10,558 nucleotides of DNA from Chlorobiota bacterium (GCA_030592825.1 JAUVIG010000098.1:1-10558), one strand, 5' to 3'. Positions 1 to 6,317 are shown, numbered from the stretch's first letter. A program made the numbers and translations. Notes: generated by a model from the letters alone, not told the origin.

Positions 1-144
1 AGAGTGTGTAATTGTAAAAGATTTGTCAAATGATATTGCTTCCGAAAAATTAATTGCCGGCAGGTCTTCAGGACATGAAAATTCTTGAGAATATATACTC
101 ACAGAAAATAATAAAATTAAAACTACATATAATAATTTCTTCAT
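1..144 (-). CDS. Secreted protein of unknown function, N-terminal 48 residues only
   Basis: The reading frame is open from an ATG at 144-142 to the left edge, so only 48 codons are present and the rest lies outside. The product begins with a typical Sec signal peptide: MKK as the basic n-region, a hydrophobic core at about residues 4-17 (LLYVVLILLFSVSI), and a probable cleavage site at S19-Q20, a YSQ ending often seen in Bacteroidota. A Cys at residue 24 follows EFS and is not preceded by a good lipobox, so a lipoprotein is unlikely. The mature part (QEFSCPEDLPAINF...) matches no family I recognise. The gene lies downstream of the rplQ terminator and in the same direction, with a MITE-like element in its upstream region. 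The ATG is preceded by A/T-rich sequence without a Shine-Dalgarno motif. The signal peptide is seen; the function is unknown. Confidence 0.7.
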   Translation of the reverse strand, partial: MKKLLYVVLILLFSVSIYSQEFSCPEDLPAINFSEAISFDKSFTITHS

Positions 145-164
145 CTGAAAATATTTATGATTTT

Positions 165-304
165 ATAATTGAGTCCACTCCGAAAAGTATAATTTCGCCG
201 CGAATTCACGAATAAAAATTACAACAATTTGATTATCTATTACATATGATTAGTAAGATTTCATAAATTCACGAAAACTTTGTTTTCGGAGTGGACTCAT
301 AATT
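165..304. mobile_element. MITE-like non-autonomous element (128 bp) with 16-bp terminal inverted repeats and 6-bp target duplication
   Basis: The element spans 171-298. Its ends are perfect 16-bp inverted repeats, GAGTCCACTCCGAAAA at 171-186 and the reverse complement at 283-298. Directly outside both ends is the same hexamer ATAATT (165-170 and 299-304), as expected for a target-site duplication. Inside are a subterminal hairpin at each side (CGAAA/TTTCG at 181-197; CGAAAAC-TTT-GTTTTCG at 272-288) and a 10-bp direct repeat AATTCACGAA at 203-212 and 266-275. No useful open reading frame fits inside, so movement would need a transposase supplied elsewhere. It sits between the rplQ terminator and the start of the secreted-protein gene. 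The repeats and duplication are seen; mobility is inferred, and a large RNA hairpin or conserved intergenic repeat is the alternative. Confidence 0.6.
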
Positions 305-318
305 CTTATATATTTTTA

Positions 319-326
319 CAAATATA
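319..326 (-). promoter_or_regulatory. Candidate Bacteroidota-type -7 promoter element (TATATTTG)
   Basis: On the minus strand this octamer fits the TAnnTTTG -7 consensus of Bacteroidota sigma factors and lies immediately after the T-run of the rplQ terminator. It could drive the secreted-protein gene starting at 144, in which case the MITE-like element would be part of its 5' untranslated region. No TTTG -33 element is visible at the expected distance, which falls in the terminator stem, and the DNA is AT-rich, so a chance match is quite possible. Confidence 0.25.
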
Positions 327-356
327 AAAAAAGAGCGCTCTTTTGAACGCTCTTTT
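326..356 (-). terminator. Rho-independent terminator after rplQ
   Basis: Read on the minus strand, a perfect 9-bp stem AAAAGAGCG/CGCTCTTTT (arms 348-356 and 329-337) encloses a 10-nt loop and is followed by an uninterrupted run of seven T (332-326). It starts 20 nt after the rplQ stop codon and is the only clear intrinsic terminator in the window, so it marks the end of the ribosomal protein transcript. The T-rich arms mean a weaker terminator is also possible for transcripts from the opposite strand. Confidence 0.92.
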
Positions 357-376
357 GTAAATATTTGGTATAAATT

Positions 377-1000
377 TTATTCTTTATCTTCTTTTTTGTC
401 TTCTGTTTCTTCTTCTTTATCTGCTTTCTCTTCTTGTTTCACTTCATCTTTAATTTCTTCTTTTGTTTCTTCAACTTTCACTTCTTTTTGAAGATTCTCT
501 TCTTTTACTTCTTCTTTGGTTTCAACATCATTGATATTTTCTTCAACTTGTTGAGTCTCTTCAATTGTTGTTTCAGTTTTTACTTTTCCTCTGCGTGTTC
601 TTTTTCTTTTTGATTTAGCAGCTTTTTCAGAAAAATAATTCTCATTATAATCCACTAATTCAATAATACACATTTCAGCATTATCACCAAGACGATTTCT
701 TGTTTTTAATATTCTTGTATATCCGCCTTCTCTTTCAGCAACTTTTAAAGAAATTTCTCTGAAAAGTTCAGTAACAGCAGATTTATTTTGTAATCTTTTA
801 AACACCATTCTTCTGGAATGAGTAGTATCTGTTTTAGACCTGTTAATCAAAGGTTCAACAAATGATCTTAATGCTTTAGCCTTTGCAACAGTTGTGTTTA
901 TTCTTTTATGCTCAATAAGAGATATTGCCATATTTGATAACATAGCTTTTCTGTGAGCTTTTTTCCTTCCTAAATGATTAAATTTCTTCCTGTGTCTCAT
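377..1000 (-). CDS. rplQ: 50S ribosomal protein L17 (bL17) with long acidic C-terminal tail
   Basis: Large-subunit protein bL17, which binds 23S rRNA near the exit side of the 50S. The conserved core is residues 1-118: it opens with MRHRKKFNHLGRKKAHRKAML and ends with the RLGDNAEMCIIELVDY block. E. coli L17 is about 127 residues, whereas this one has 207. The extra part is a basic linker (about 126-141, KSKRKRTRRGK) and then a low-complexity acidic stretch at 142-207, with 29 Asp/Glu and 12 Lys among 66 residues, including loose repeats such as KEEVKEE and KEEIKDEVKQEE. Extended L17 tails are known in Bacteroidota, but this one looks long. It is the last gene of the operon, 4 nt after rpoA and just before the terminator. 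The end of rpoA supplies an AAGGAA about 9 nt before the ATG, one of the few Shine-Dalgarno-like matches in the window. Confidence 0.97.
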   Translation of the reverse strand: MRHRKKFNHLGRKKAHRKAMLSNMAISLIEHKRINTTVAKAKALRSFVEPLINRSKTDTTHSRRMVFKRLQNKSAVTELFREISLKVAEREGGYTRILKTRNRLGDNAEMCIIELVDYNENYFSEKAAKSKRKRTRRGKVKTETTIEETQQVEENINDVETKEEVKEENLQKEVKVEETKEEIKDEVKQEEKADKEEETEDKKEDKE

Positions 1001-1004
1001 TTCT

Positions 1005-1997
1005 TTATTCCTTTTCTAATTTATATTTACTGACGTCCATTCCGAATGAAAGTTCTCTGTTTGATAACAGGTCTTCTATCTCAGTTAAAGATTTTTTACC
1101 GAAGTTTCTGAATTTTAATAAATCGTTTCTGTTATATACGACTAATTCGCCAAGAGTATCAACATCTGCAGCTTTCAGACAATTTAAAGCTCTAACGGAA
1201 AGATCAAGATCTACCAATTGAGTTTTTAATTGTTGACGCATATGCAGTACTTCTTCGTCAAATTCTTCATTCTCTTTTTTCTCCTCAGATTCAAGAGTTA
1301 TCTTTTCATCTGAGAATAACATGAAATGATGAATTAAAATTGTAGCAGCTTCTTTTAATGCTTCTTTAGGATATATTGACCCGTCAGTATCAATATTAAA
1401 AATCAGTTTTTCATAGTCAGTTTTCTGTCCGACACGATAATTCTCAATACTGTATTTTACATTCTTAATAGGTGTAAAAATTGAATCAACGGCAATTAAG
1501 CCTATATCACTTGTATCAACATCATGATCGTCTGCAGAAACATATCCTCTTCCTTTATCTATTGTCATTTCAATCTGCAGTCTTACATCTTTTTCCATAT
1601 TACAGATAACCAGATCCGGATTCAATACTTCAAAGTCAGACATATAATCATTTATATCACCGGCAGTAAATTTTGATTTTCCGGAAATACTTATCACAAT
1701 TCTTTCGTGATCTGATTCTTCAACAAGCTGTTTAAATCTAACCTGTTTTAAATTCAGTATCATTTGCGGTACATCTTCAATTACTCCTGTTATTGTAGAA
1801 AACTCATGTTCTACACCTTCAATTTTCAAAGAAGTAATGGTATATCCTTCAAGAGATGATAACAATATCCTTCTTAAAGCATTCCCAATGGTTATACCAT
1901 AGCCCGGTTCAAGCGGACGAAATTCAAACTGACCGGAAAAATCATCCTGTTCAATCATTAAAACCTTATCAGGTTTTTGGAAGTTTAAAATAGCCAT
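1005..1997 (-). CDS. rpoA: DNA-directed RNA polymerase alpha subunit
   Basis: The alpha subunit dimerises to start assembly of RNA polymerase and contacts promoter DNA and activators through its C-terminal domain. The N-terminal domain (about 1-232) carries the family signatures LEPGYGITIGNALRRILLSSLEG (29-51) and GVIEDVPQMILNLKQVRFK (71-89). An acidic linker (about 236-250, EEKKENEEFDEE) leads to the C-terminal domain at about 256-320. There the helix-hairpin-helix region LSVRALNCLK (266-275) includes R269, equivalent to the UP-element-binding Arg265 of E. coli, and FGKKSLTEIEDLL (299-311) follows. At 330 residues the length is normal for the family. It lies between rpsD (14-nt gap) and rplQ (4-nt gap), the usual alpha-operon position. 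The upstream sequence is A/T-rich without a Shine-Dalgarno motif. The C-terminal domain is intact, so UP-element and activator contacts should be possible. Confidence 0.99.
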   Translation of the reverse strand: MAILNFQKPDKVLMIEQDDFSGQFEFRPLEPGYGITIGNALRRILLSSLEGYTITSLKIEGVEHEFSTITGVIEDVPQMILNLKQVRFKQLVEESDHERIVISISGKSKFTAGDINDYMSDFEVLNPDLVICNMEKDVRLQIEMTIDKGRGYVSADDHDVDTSDIGLIAVDSIFTPIKNVKYSIENYRVGQKTDYEKLIFNIDTDGSIYPKEALKEAATILIHHFMLFSDEKITLESEEKKENEEFDEEVLHMRQQLKTQLVDLDLSVRALNCLKAADVDTLGELVVYNRNDLLKFRNFGKKSLTEIEDLLSNRELSFGMDVSKYKLEKE

Positions 1998-2011
1998 AAA
2001 TAAAATATTTA

Positions 2012-2620
2012 CTATTTTGAATATAATTCAACAATTAATTGCTCTTTAATGTTCTCGGGAATATCTTCACGTTCAGGTATATTAACAAATTTGCCTTTTA
2101 ATGAATCATCATCCCACTCTATCCATGAGTATCTTGTATGGGACCCTTTTGATAAGGAATCAGAAATTACTTCAAGAGACTTTGATTTTTCTCTGACACC
2201 GATAATATCACCCGGTTTTAATATATAAGAGGGAATATTAACAACTTCACCGTTAACAGTAATGTGTCTGTGTGAAACAATTTGCCTTGCAGATGCTCGT
2301 GAAGGAGAAATTCCAACTCTGAACACAACATTATCTAAACGAGATTCGAGCAGTTGAAGAAATACTTCACCGGTAATTCCTTTACTCGAAGAAGCTTTTT
2401 TAAACAAATTATAGAATTGTTTTTCCAATAATCCGTATATATATTTAGCTTTTTGCTTTTCTTTTAATTGAATACCGTATTCGGAAACTTTTCTTCTTCT
2501 TTTGTTTGGTCCGTGCTGTCCCGGAGGATAATTTTTCTTTTCAAAAGCTTTATCAGAACCAAAAATCGGCGAACCGAATTTCCTTGCTATTTTAGTTTGT
2601 GGGCCTCTGTATCTTGCCAT
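2012..2620 (-). CDS. rpsD: 30S ribosomal protein S4 (uS4), zinc-free form
   Basis: Primary 16S rRNA-binding protein that nucleates assembly of the 30S body and lines the mRNA entry channel with S3 and S5. The N-terminal domain (1-91) has MARYRGPQTKIARKFG where zinc-binding versions carry a four-cysteine cluster, and no cysteine is present anywhere, so this is the C-minus form. PPGQHGPNKRRRKVSEYG (32-49) is the family signature. The S4 RNA-binding domain lies at about 92-155 (ESRLDNVVFRVGISPSRASARQIVSHRHITVNG). At 202 residues it has normal length. It follows rpsK with a 25-nt gap and precedes rpoA. S4 is the translational regulator of the alpha operon in E. coli, but no matching leader pseudoknot is apparent before rpsM here. 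Confidence 0.99.
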   Translation of the reverse strand: MARYRGPQTKIARKFGSPIFGSDKAFEKKNYPPGQHGPNKRRRKVSEYGIQLKEKQKAKYIYGLLEKQFYNLFKKASSSKGITGEVFLQLLESRLDNVVFRVGISPSRASARQIVSHRHITVNGEVVNIPSYILKPGDIIGVREKSKSLEVISDSLSKGSHTRYSWIEWDDDSLKGKFVNIPEREDIPENIKEQLIVELYSK

Positions 2621-2645
2621 TATATATTATTTTTCTATTTTAAAA

Positions 2646-3038
2646 TTAAACTCTTCTTCTTTTAGGAGGTCTGCAACCGTTGTGAGGTATAGGAGTTATA
2701 TCCTGAATTTCAGTAACCATAATACCTGCTGAATGAATTGCTCTGATAGCAGCTTCCCTTCCGTTTCCCGGACCTTTAACATAAACCTTTACTCTTCTTA
2801 AGCCTAATTCATGAGCTACTTTTGCACAATCTTCAGCAGCTGTTTGAGCAGCATAAGGAGTATTTTTTTTAGATCCTCTGAATCCCATTTTACCGGCAGA
2901 TGACCATGAAATTACCTGTCCGGTATTATTTGCAAGAGTTATAATAATATTGTTGAAAGATGAGTGAATATGAGCTTGTCCTGCAGCTTCAACAATAACA
3001 TTTCTTTTCTTAGTTTGTTTTGTACTTTTCTTTGCCAT
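2646..3038 (-). CDS. rpsK: 30S ribosomal protein S11 (uS11)
   Basis: Platform protein of the small subunit that lies next to the mRNA exit (E-site) region and pairs with S6/S18 and S7. At 130 residues it is full length. Visible signatures are the N-terminal basic segment (KKSTKQTKKRN), AHIHSSFNNIIITLANNTGQVISWSSAGKMGFRGSKKNTPYAAQTAAED (22-70), VKGPGNGREAAIRA and the invariant end PHNGCRPPKRRRV. The Asn-Gly in that end corresponds, from memory of E. coli structures, to the site that forms isoaspartate. It lies 24 nt after rpsM and 25 nt before rpsD. No Shine-Dalgarno motif precedes the ATG. Nothing about the gene is unusual. Confidence 0.99.
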   Translation of the reverse strand: MAKKSTKQTKKRNVIVEAAGQAHIHSSFNNIIITLANNTGQVISWSSAGKMGFRGSKKNTPYAAQTAAEDCAKVAHELGLRRVKVYVKGPGNGREAAIRAIHSAGIMVTEIQDITPIPHNGCRPPKRRRV

Positions 3039-3062
3039 AATAAAGAATGATAAACTTAATTA

Positions 3063-3413
3063 TTAAAATACTCGTCTGATTTTACGTGTACGTGCATTAT
3101 TTTTAGTTTTTTGACCTCTTACGGGTAAACCAATTCTGTGACGTATTCCTCGATAACAACCAATATCTCTGAGGCGTTTAATGTTCATTTGCTTTTCTGA
3201 TCGAAGTTCTCCTTCAATTTTGAAATTATCTACAATAATATTACGGATATTACCTCTTTGTTCATCAGTCCAATCTTTTACTCTAACATTCTTGTCAACA
3301 CCAGCCTGTTCGAGTATTTTTTGAGCTGTCGTTTTTCCAACTCCGTAAATATATGTTAAAGATATTTCTCCCCTTTTATTGTCCGGTATATCTACACCTG
3401 CAATTCTAGCCAT
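3063..3413 (-). CDS. rpsM: 30S ribosomal protein S13 (uS13), short C-terminal tail
   Basis: Head protein of the 30S subunit that forms intersubunit bridges with L5 and 23S rRNA and reaches the P-site tRNA with its C-terminal tail. The start MARIAGVDIPDNKRGEISLTYIYGVG and the block LRDIGCYRGIRHRIGLPVRGQKTKNNARTRK (81-111) are characteristic. After ARTRK the protein ends with IRRVF, giving 116 residues, while most bacterial S13 proteins (about 118-126) continue with a Lys-rich segment such as GKRKTVANKKKATK. I checked the other two frames past the stop codon and saw no remnant of that tail, so a recent frameshift is not supported by this sequence alone. It follows rpmJ by 17 nt and precedes rpsK by 24 nt, as in the standard alpha operon. 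The identity is certain; the shortened end is the odd point. Confidence 0.98.
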   Translation of the reverse strand: MARIAGVDIPDNKRGEISLTYIYGVGKTTAQKILEQAGVDKNVRVKDWTDEQRGNIRNIIVDNFKIEGELRSEKQMNIKRLRDIGCYRGIRHRIGLPVRGQKTKNNARTRKIRRVF

Positions 3414-3430
3414 AATTAAAATTTTATAAA

Positions 3431-3547
3431 TTAACCTTGTCTTTGTTTAAATCTGGGATTTTTTTTATTAATCACATAAAGCCTCCCTTTCCTCCTGACA
3501 ATCTTACAATCAGCACTTCTCTTTTTAACTGATGCTCTAACTTTCAT
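3431..3547 (-). CDS. rpmJ: 50S ribosomal protein L36 (bL36), cysteine-poor form
   Basis: A 38-residue protein read from ATG 3547-3545 to TAA 3433-3431: MKVRASVKKRSADCKIVRRK, then GRLYVINKKNPRFKQRQG. L36 is a small late-assembly protein of the 50S near the L7/L12 stalk base. The zinc-binding type has a C-x2-C-x(n)-C-x4-H ribbon; here the first Cys is Ser (S11), the second is kept (C14), the third is replaced (N27) and the His is Phe (F33), so zinc cannot be bound in the usual way. This C-minus pattern is the one I know from Bacteroidota. The gene lies 5 nt after infA and 17 nt before rpsM, its classic place. It is easily missed because of its size, but the sequence match is decisive. Confidence 0.97.
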   Translation of the reverse strand: MKVRASVKKRSADCKIVRRKGRLYVINKKNPRFKQRQG

Positions 3548-3552
3548 TTGTT

Positions 3553-3774
3553 CTAATTTTTATATCTGTATTTTATTCTGCCTTTAGTTAAATCATAAGG
3601 CGACATTTCAACCTTAACTTTATCTCCGGGCAAAATACGAATATAATGCATCCTCATTTTTCCTGCTATATGAGCAGTAATAATGTGCCCGTTTTCGAGT
3701 TCAACTCTGAACATTGCATTTGATAATGCTTCTTTTACAATACCGTCCTGTTCAATTGATGGTTGTTTGGCCAT
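3553..3774 (-). CDS. infA: Translation initiation factor IF-1
   Basis: IF-1 binds the ribosomal A site during initiation and assists IF-2 and IF-3. The 73 residues form a single OB-fold (S1-like) domain with the family sequence MAKQPSIEQDGIVKEALSNAMFRVELENGHIITAHIAGKMRMHYIRILPGDKVKVEMSPYDLTKGRIKYRYKN reduced here to its marks: FRVELENGH (22-30), HIAGKMR (35-41), ILPGDKVKVE (47-56) and SPYDLTKGRI (58-67). Length and motifs are normal. It follows secY after 10 nt and precedes rpmJ by 5 nt. In many Bacteroidota and Firmicutes a map (and sometimes adk) gene lies between secY and infA; both are absent here. No Shine-Dalgarno motif precedes the start. Confidence 0.99.
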   Translation of the reverse strand: MAKQPSIEQDGIVKEALSNAMFRVELENGHIITAHIAGKMRMHYIRILPGDKVKVEMSPYDLTKGRIKYRYKN

Positions 3775-3784
3775 ATAAATTTAT

Positions 3785-5131
3785 TTACATTGATATTTGT
3801 GATGCTCCTGCCCTGCCTGCTATTCTGCCGGATTTGGTAAGACCATCATAATGTCTCATTAATAAATGACTTTCAATATGTTGTAAAGTATCCAGAACAA
3901 CACCTACTAATATTAACAATGATGTTCCGCCAAAAAAATATGCAAACTGATTATTTACTCCTCCTATCATTGCAAACGCAGGTAATATTGAAATCAGAGC
4001 TAAGAAAACAGACCCCGGGAATGTTATTCTTGACATAATTTCATCTAAATGTTCAATAGTCTTTCTACCCGGTTTTATACCGGGAATAAACCCTCCGTTT
4101 TTCTTCATATCTTCTGCCATTTGAGTCGGATTTACAGTGATTGCTGTATAGAAATATGTAAAAACAATAACCAACAATCCATAAACTAAATTGTACCAAA
4201 ATCCTGTAATATCAGAAAAAGAAGCAGCAATTGAATTTGTAGTTTCAGTATCAAAACGTGTTAACATCATCGGTAAAAACATTAATGCTTGTGCAAAAAT
4301 AATCGGCATCACACCGGCAGCATTAACTTTTAACGGTATATATTGTCTGACTCCCCCATATTGTTTATTCCCGACAATTCTTTTCGCATATTGAACAGGT
4401 ACTCTTCTTACTGCTTGTACTAAAGCAATTGAAGCAACAAATACTAAGAACAGGATTAACATTTCAACAATGAAAGCAATTAAACCTCCACCTCCTGAAC
4501 CTAATTTAGAAACAAGCTCAGCAGCAAATGATTGCGGCAATCTTGCAATAATACCAATCATAATCAATAAAGAGATACCATTACCAATTCCTTTATCAGT
4601 AATTTTTTCACCCAACCACATAATGAACATAGTACCTGCTACCATTAAAATAATAGCTGAGAACCAGAACAAATCCTGACTATGCATAATAAATGCTTCA
4701 GCAGGTAACTGGTATTTAAGATTTGCTAAATAAGCAGGTGCTTGAAATCCTGTTATTAAAATAGTTAAGTATCTGGTAATTTGATTTATTTTTTTTCTTC
4801 CGCTTTCTCCTTCACGCTGTAAACGTTGGAAATACGGAACTGCCATTCCTAACAATTGAATAACAATAGATGCTGATATATAAGGCATTATACCGAGTGC
4901 AAAAATTGATGCATTTGCAAAAGCACCGCCTGAAAACATATTAATCAAAGCTATGATTCCACCTTCACTTGCTTGTTGTTGAAAATCAGAAATAGCATGA
5001 GGATCTACACCCGGCAATACAACATGTGCTCCTAACCTATATATTAATATAAGTCCGAGAGTTGCAAGAATTTTGTTCCTAAGATCCTCAATTGCAATGA
5101 TGTTCTTTATTGTCTGAATAAATTTCTTCAT
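3785..5131 (-). CDS. secY: Preprotein translocase subunit SecY
   Basis: SecY is the channel of the SecYEG translocon in the inner membrane and passes unfolded proteins across or into the membrane, driven by SecA or the ribosome. The 448 residues show ten hydrophobic segments, the first at about 21-40 and the last at about 399-415. Signatures are ALGIMPYISASIVIQLL (78-94) in TM2, GIGNGISLLI (181-190), the cytosolic loop VRRVPVQYAKR (241-251), and the C5 loop NGGFIPGIKPGRKT (345-358). In the GIKPG motif Lys353 stands where E. coli has Arg357, a residue important for SecA-driven export; I believe Lys is common in this phylum. It lies 5 nt after rplO and 10 nt before infA, the standard end of the spc operon. 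Length and topology are normal. Confidence 0.99.
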   Translation of the reverse strand: MKKFIQTIKNIIAIEDLRNKILATLGLILIYRLGAHVVLPGVDPHAISDFQQQASEGGIIALINMFSGGAFANASIFALGIMPYISASIVIQLLGMAVPYFQRLQREGESGRKKINQITRYLTILITGFQAPAYLANLKYQLPAEAFIMHSQDLFWFSAIILMVAGTMFIMWLGEKITDKGIGNGISLLIMIGIIARLPQSFAAELVSKLGSGGGGLIAFIVEMLILFLVFVASIALVQAVRRVPVQYAKRIVGNKQYGGVRQYIPLKVNAAGVMPIIFAQALMFLPMMLTRFDTETTNSIAASFSDITGFWYNLVYGLLVIVFTYFYTAITVNPTQMAEDMKKNGGFIPGIKPGRKTIEHLDEIMSRITFPGSVFLALISILPAFAMIGGVNNQFAYFFGGTSLLILVGVVLDTLQHIESHLLMRHYDGLTKSGRIAGRAGASQISM

Positions 5132-5136
5132 TAATT

Positions 5137-5586
5137 TTAAATTTTTTCTGCTTTACCACCTACTTTTTCAATAGCTTCAACAGCCGATTTAGAAAATGCA
5201 TGTGCTTTTACTTCAATTTTTGCAGTTAGTTCTCCGTTTGCAAGAATTTTAACTAAATCATTTTTTTGGATAAACCCTGCATTTTTAAGAGTATCAATAT
5301 CAATAGATGTTATTGATTTATCTTTTGCAAGTTTTTCAAGAATATCAATATTAATAGCTTTATATTCTATTCTGTTGATATTTCTGAATCCAAATTTAGG
5401 CAAACGTCTGTGTATAGGCATTTGTCCTCCTTCAAAACCGAATCTTCGAGAGTATCCTGAGCGTGATTTTTGCCCTTTATGACCTCTTGTTGCGGTACGT
5501 CCTTTACCTGAACCAATACCTCTTGCAATTCTTTTTCTCTTCTTAACTGAACCTTTAGCAGGTTTTAAATTACTTAAATCCATCAT
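5137..5586 (-). CDS. rplO: 50S ribosomal protein L15 (uL15)
   Basis: A late-assembly protein of the large subunit whose long N-terminal extension threads through 23S rRNA. Residues 1-55 carry the expected glycine- and arginine-rich extension (KPAKGSVKKRKRIARGIGSGKG, then RGHKGQKSRSGYSRRFGFEGGQMP), and the globular C-terminal domain occupies about 70-149, ending in AFSKSAVEAIEKVGGKAEKI. The 149 residues match the family. Two successive ATG codons open the frame (MMDLSNLKP); relatives usually begin M-(D/N)-L-S-N-L, so the true start may be the second ATG at 5583. It lies 18 nt after rpmD and 5 nt before secY. Confidence 0.98.
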   Translation of the reverse strand: MMDLSNLKPAKGSVKKRKRIARGIGSGKGRTATRGHKGQKSRSGYSRRFGFEGGQMPIHRRLPKFGFRNINRIEYKAINIDILEKLAKDKSITSIDIDTLKNAGFIQKNDLVKILANGELTAKIEVKAHAFSKSAVEAIEKVGGKAEKI

Positions 5587-5604
5587 TAATTATTTCAGGT
5601 ATAT

Positions 5605-5787
5605 TTATTTTACTTTCTCTACACTCACAAGATGTAAAACTTTTCTTACCATCCCGTTAATTTGCTCATTTTCAGTATGCTCTGCAACACTGTCTATTTT
5701 TCTTAATCTGAGTGCTTGTAATGTAGCCTTTTGCCTTTGTGTTGCACCTATACTACTTTTCTTCTGTGTAATTCTTATCTTTGCCAT
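5605..5787 (-). CDS. rpmD: 50S ribosomal protein L30 (uL30)
   Basis: Small large-subunit protein of 60 residues with the usual bacterial length. The family pattern is present: KIRITQKKSSIG, then RQKATLQALRLRKIDSVAEH (18-37), NGMVRKVLHLVSVEKV at the end. Most relatives have LGLRK where this protein has LRLRK (Arg at position 27), a mild difference. The gene lies between rpsE (11-nt gap) and rplO (18-nt gap), as in other spc operons that retain rpmD. Identification rests on both sequence and position. Confidence 0.97.
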   Translation of the reverse strand: MAKIRITQKKSSIGATQRQKATLQALRLRKIDSVAEHTENEQINGMVRKVLHLVSVEKVK

Positions 5788-5798
5788 ATTGTCAATAT

Positions 5799-6317
5799 CT
5801 ATCCGTTAAAAACTTTATCAACAGTAACTCCTCTGTGCTGAGAAACTGTGTACGCATCTCTCATAGATAATAAAGCATTCATAGTAGCTTTTACAAGATT
5901 ATGCGGATTTGAAGAACCTTTAGATTTTGCTAAAACGTCTTTTACTCCTGCGCTTTCTAAAACTGCACGCATCGCACCACCTGCCTTAACACCTGTACCA
6001 TGAGAAGCAGGAATCATAAGAACATCAGCTCCACCATATTTTGCAGTCTGTTTATGAGGTATTGTACCGTTTATAACAGGAACTTTGACTAAATTTTTCT
6101 TTGCATCTTCAATGCCTTTTTGAATAGCAGTTGCAACTTCACCTGCTTTACCAAGTCCGTATCCGACAATGCCGTTTTCATTTCCGACAACAACAATAGC
6201 TGCAAAACTGAATGTTCTGCCACCTTTTGTTACTTTGGTAACTCTCTTAATAGCAACTAATCTGTCTTTAAGTTCAATATCAGTATTTCTGACTTGCTTT
6301 TCTTTACCTTTTGACAT
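5799..6317 (-). CDS. rpsE: 30S ribosomal protein S5 (uS5)
   Basis: S5 lies at the mRNA entry side of the 30S with S3 and S4 and affects decoding accuracy. Of 172 residues, the N-terminal double-stranded RNA-binding fold covers about 14-80, with LKDRLVAIKRVTKVTKGGRTFSFAAIVVVG (17-46) and GYGLGKAGEVATAIQKGIEDAKKNL. The C-terminal domain follows with TIPHKQTAKYGGADVLMIPASHGTGVKAGGAMRAVLESAGVKDVLAKSKGSSNPHN (85-140). The VTKGGR loop (29-34) lies in the region where E. coli spectinomycin-resistance changes occur; it looks wild type. It is 6 nt downstream of rplR and 11 nt upstream of rpmD. No unusual features were seen. Confidence 0.99.
   Translation of the reverse strand: MSKGKEKQVRNTDIELKDRLVAIKRVTKVTKGGRTFSFAAIVVVGNENGIVGYGLGKAGEVATAIQKGIEDAKKNLVKVPVINGTIPHKQTAKYGGADVLMIPASHGTGVKAGGAMRAVLESAGVKDVLAKSKGSSNPHNLVKATMNALLSMRDAYTVSQHRGVTVDKVFNG

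Noticed and set aside
329..344. 16-bp palindrome AAAAGAGCGCTCTTTT as an operator site
   Set aside because: It is contained in the intrinsic terminator, whose 9-bp stem, loop and T-run explain the symmetry better.
380..600. Pyrimidine-rich TTCTTCTTT tract as an independent DNA repeat
   Set aside because: It is explained by the Lys/Glu-rich codons of the L17 tail on the minus strand.
2468..2665. Plus-strand open frame of 65 codons opposite rpsD
   Set aside because: It lies antisense to the conserved S4 gene, has a hydrophobic, Phe/Ser-rich translation typical of the reverse of Lys-rich coding, and no supporting signals.
3039..3085. Frameshift in rpsM that would explain the short S13
   Set aside because: Translating the other two frames beyond the divergence gives no typical S13 tail, so the sequence alone does not support a frameshift.
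3414..3430. S4-binding autoregulatory pseudoknot before rpsM
   Set aside because: The gap to rpmJ is only 17 nt and A/T-rich; no pseudoknot of the E. coli alpha-operon kind is evident.
4191..4679. Two plus-strand open frames of 67 and 69 codons opposite secY
   Set aside because: They are entirely inside secY on the opposite strand, resemble no family and show no start signals.
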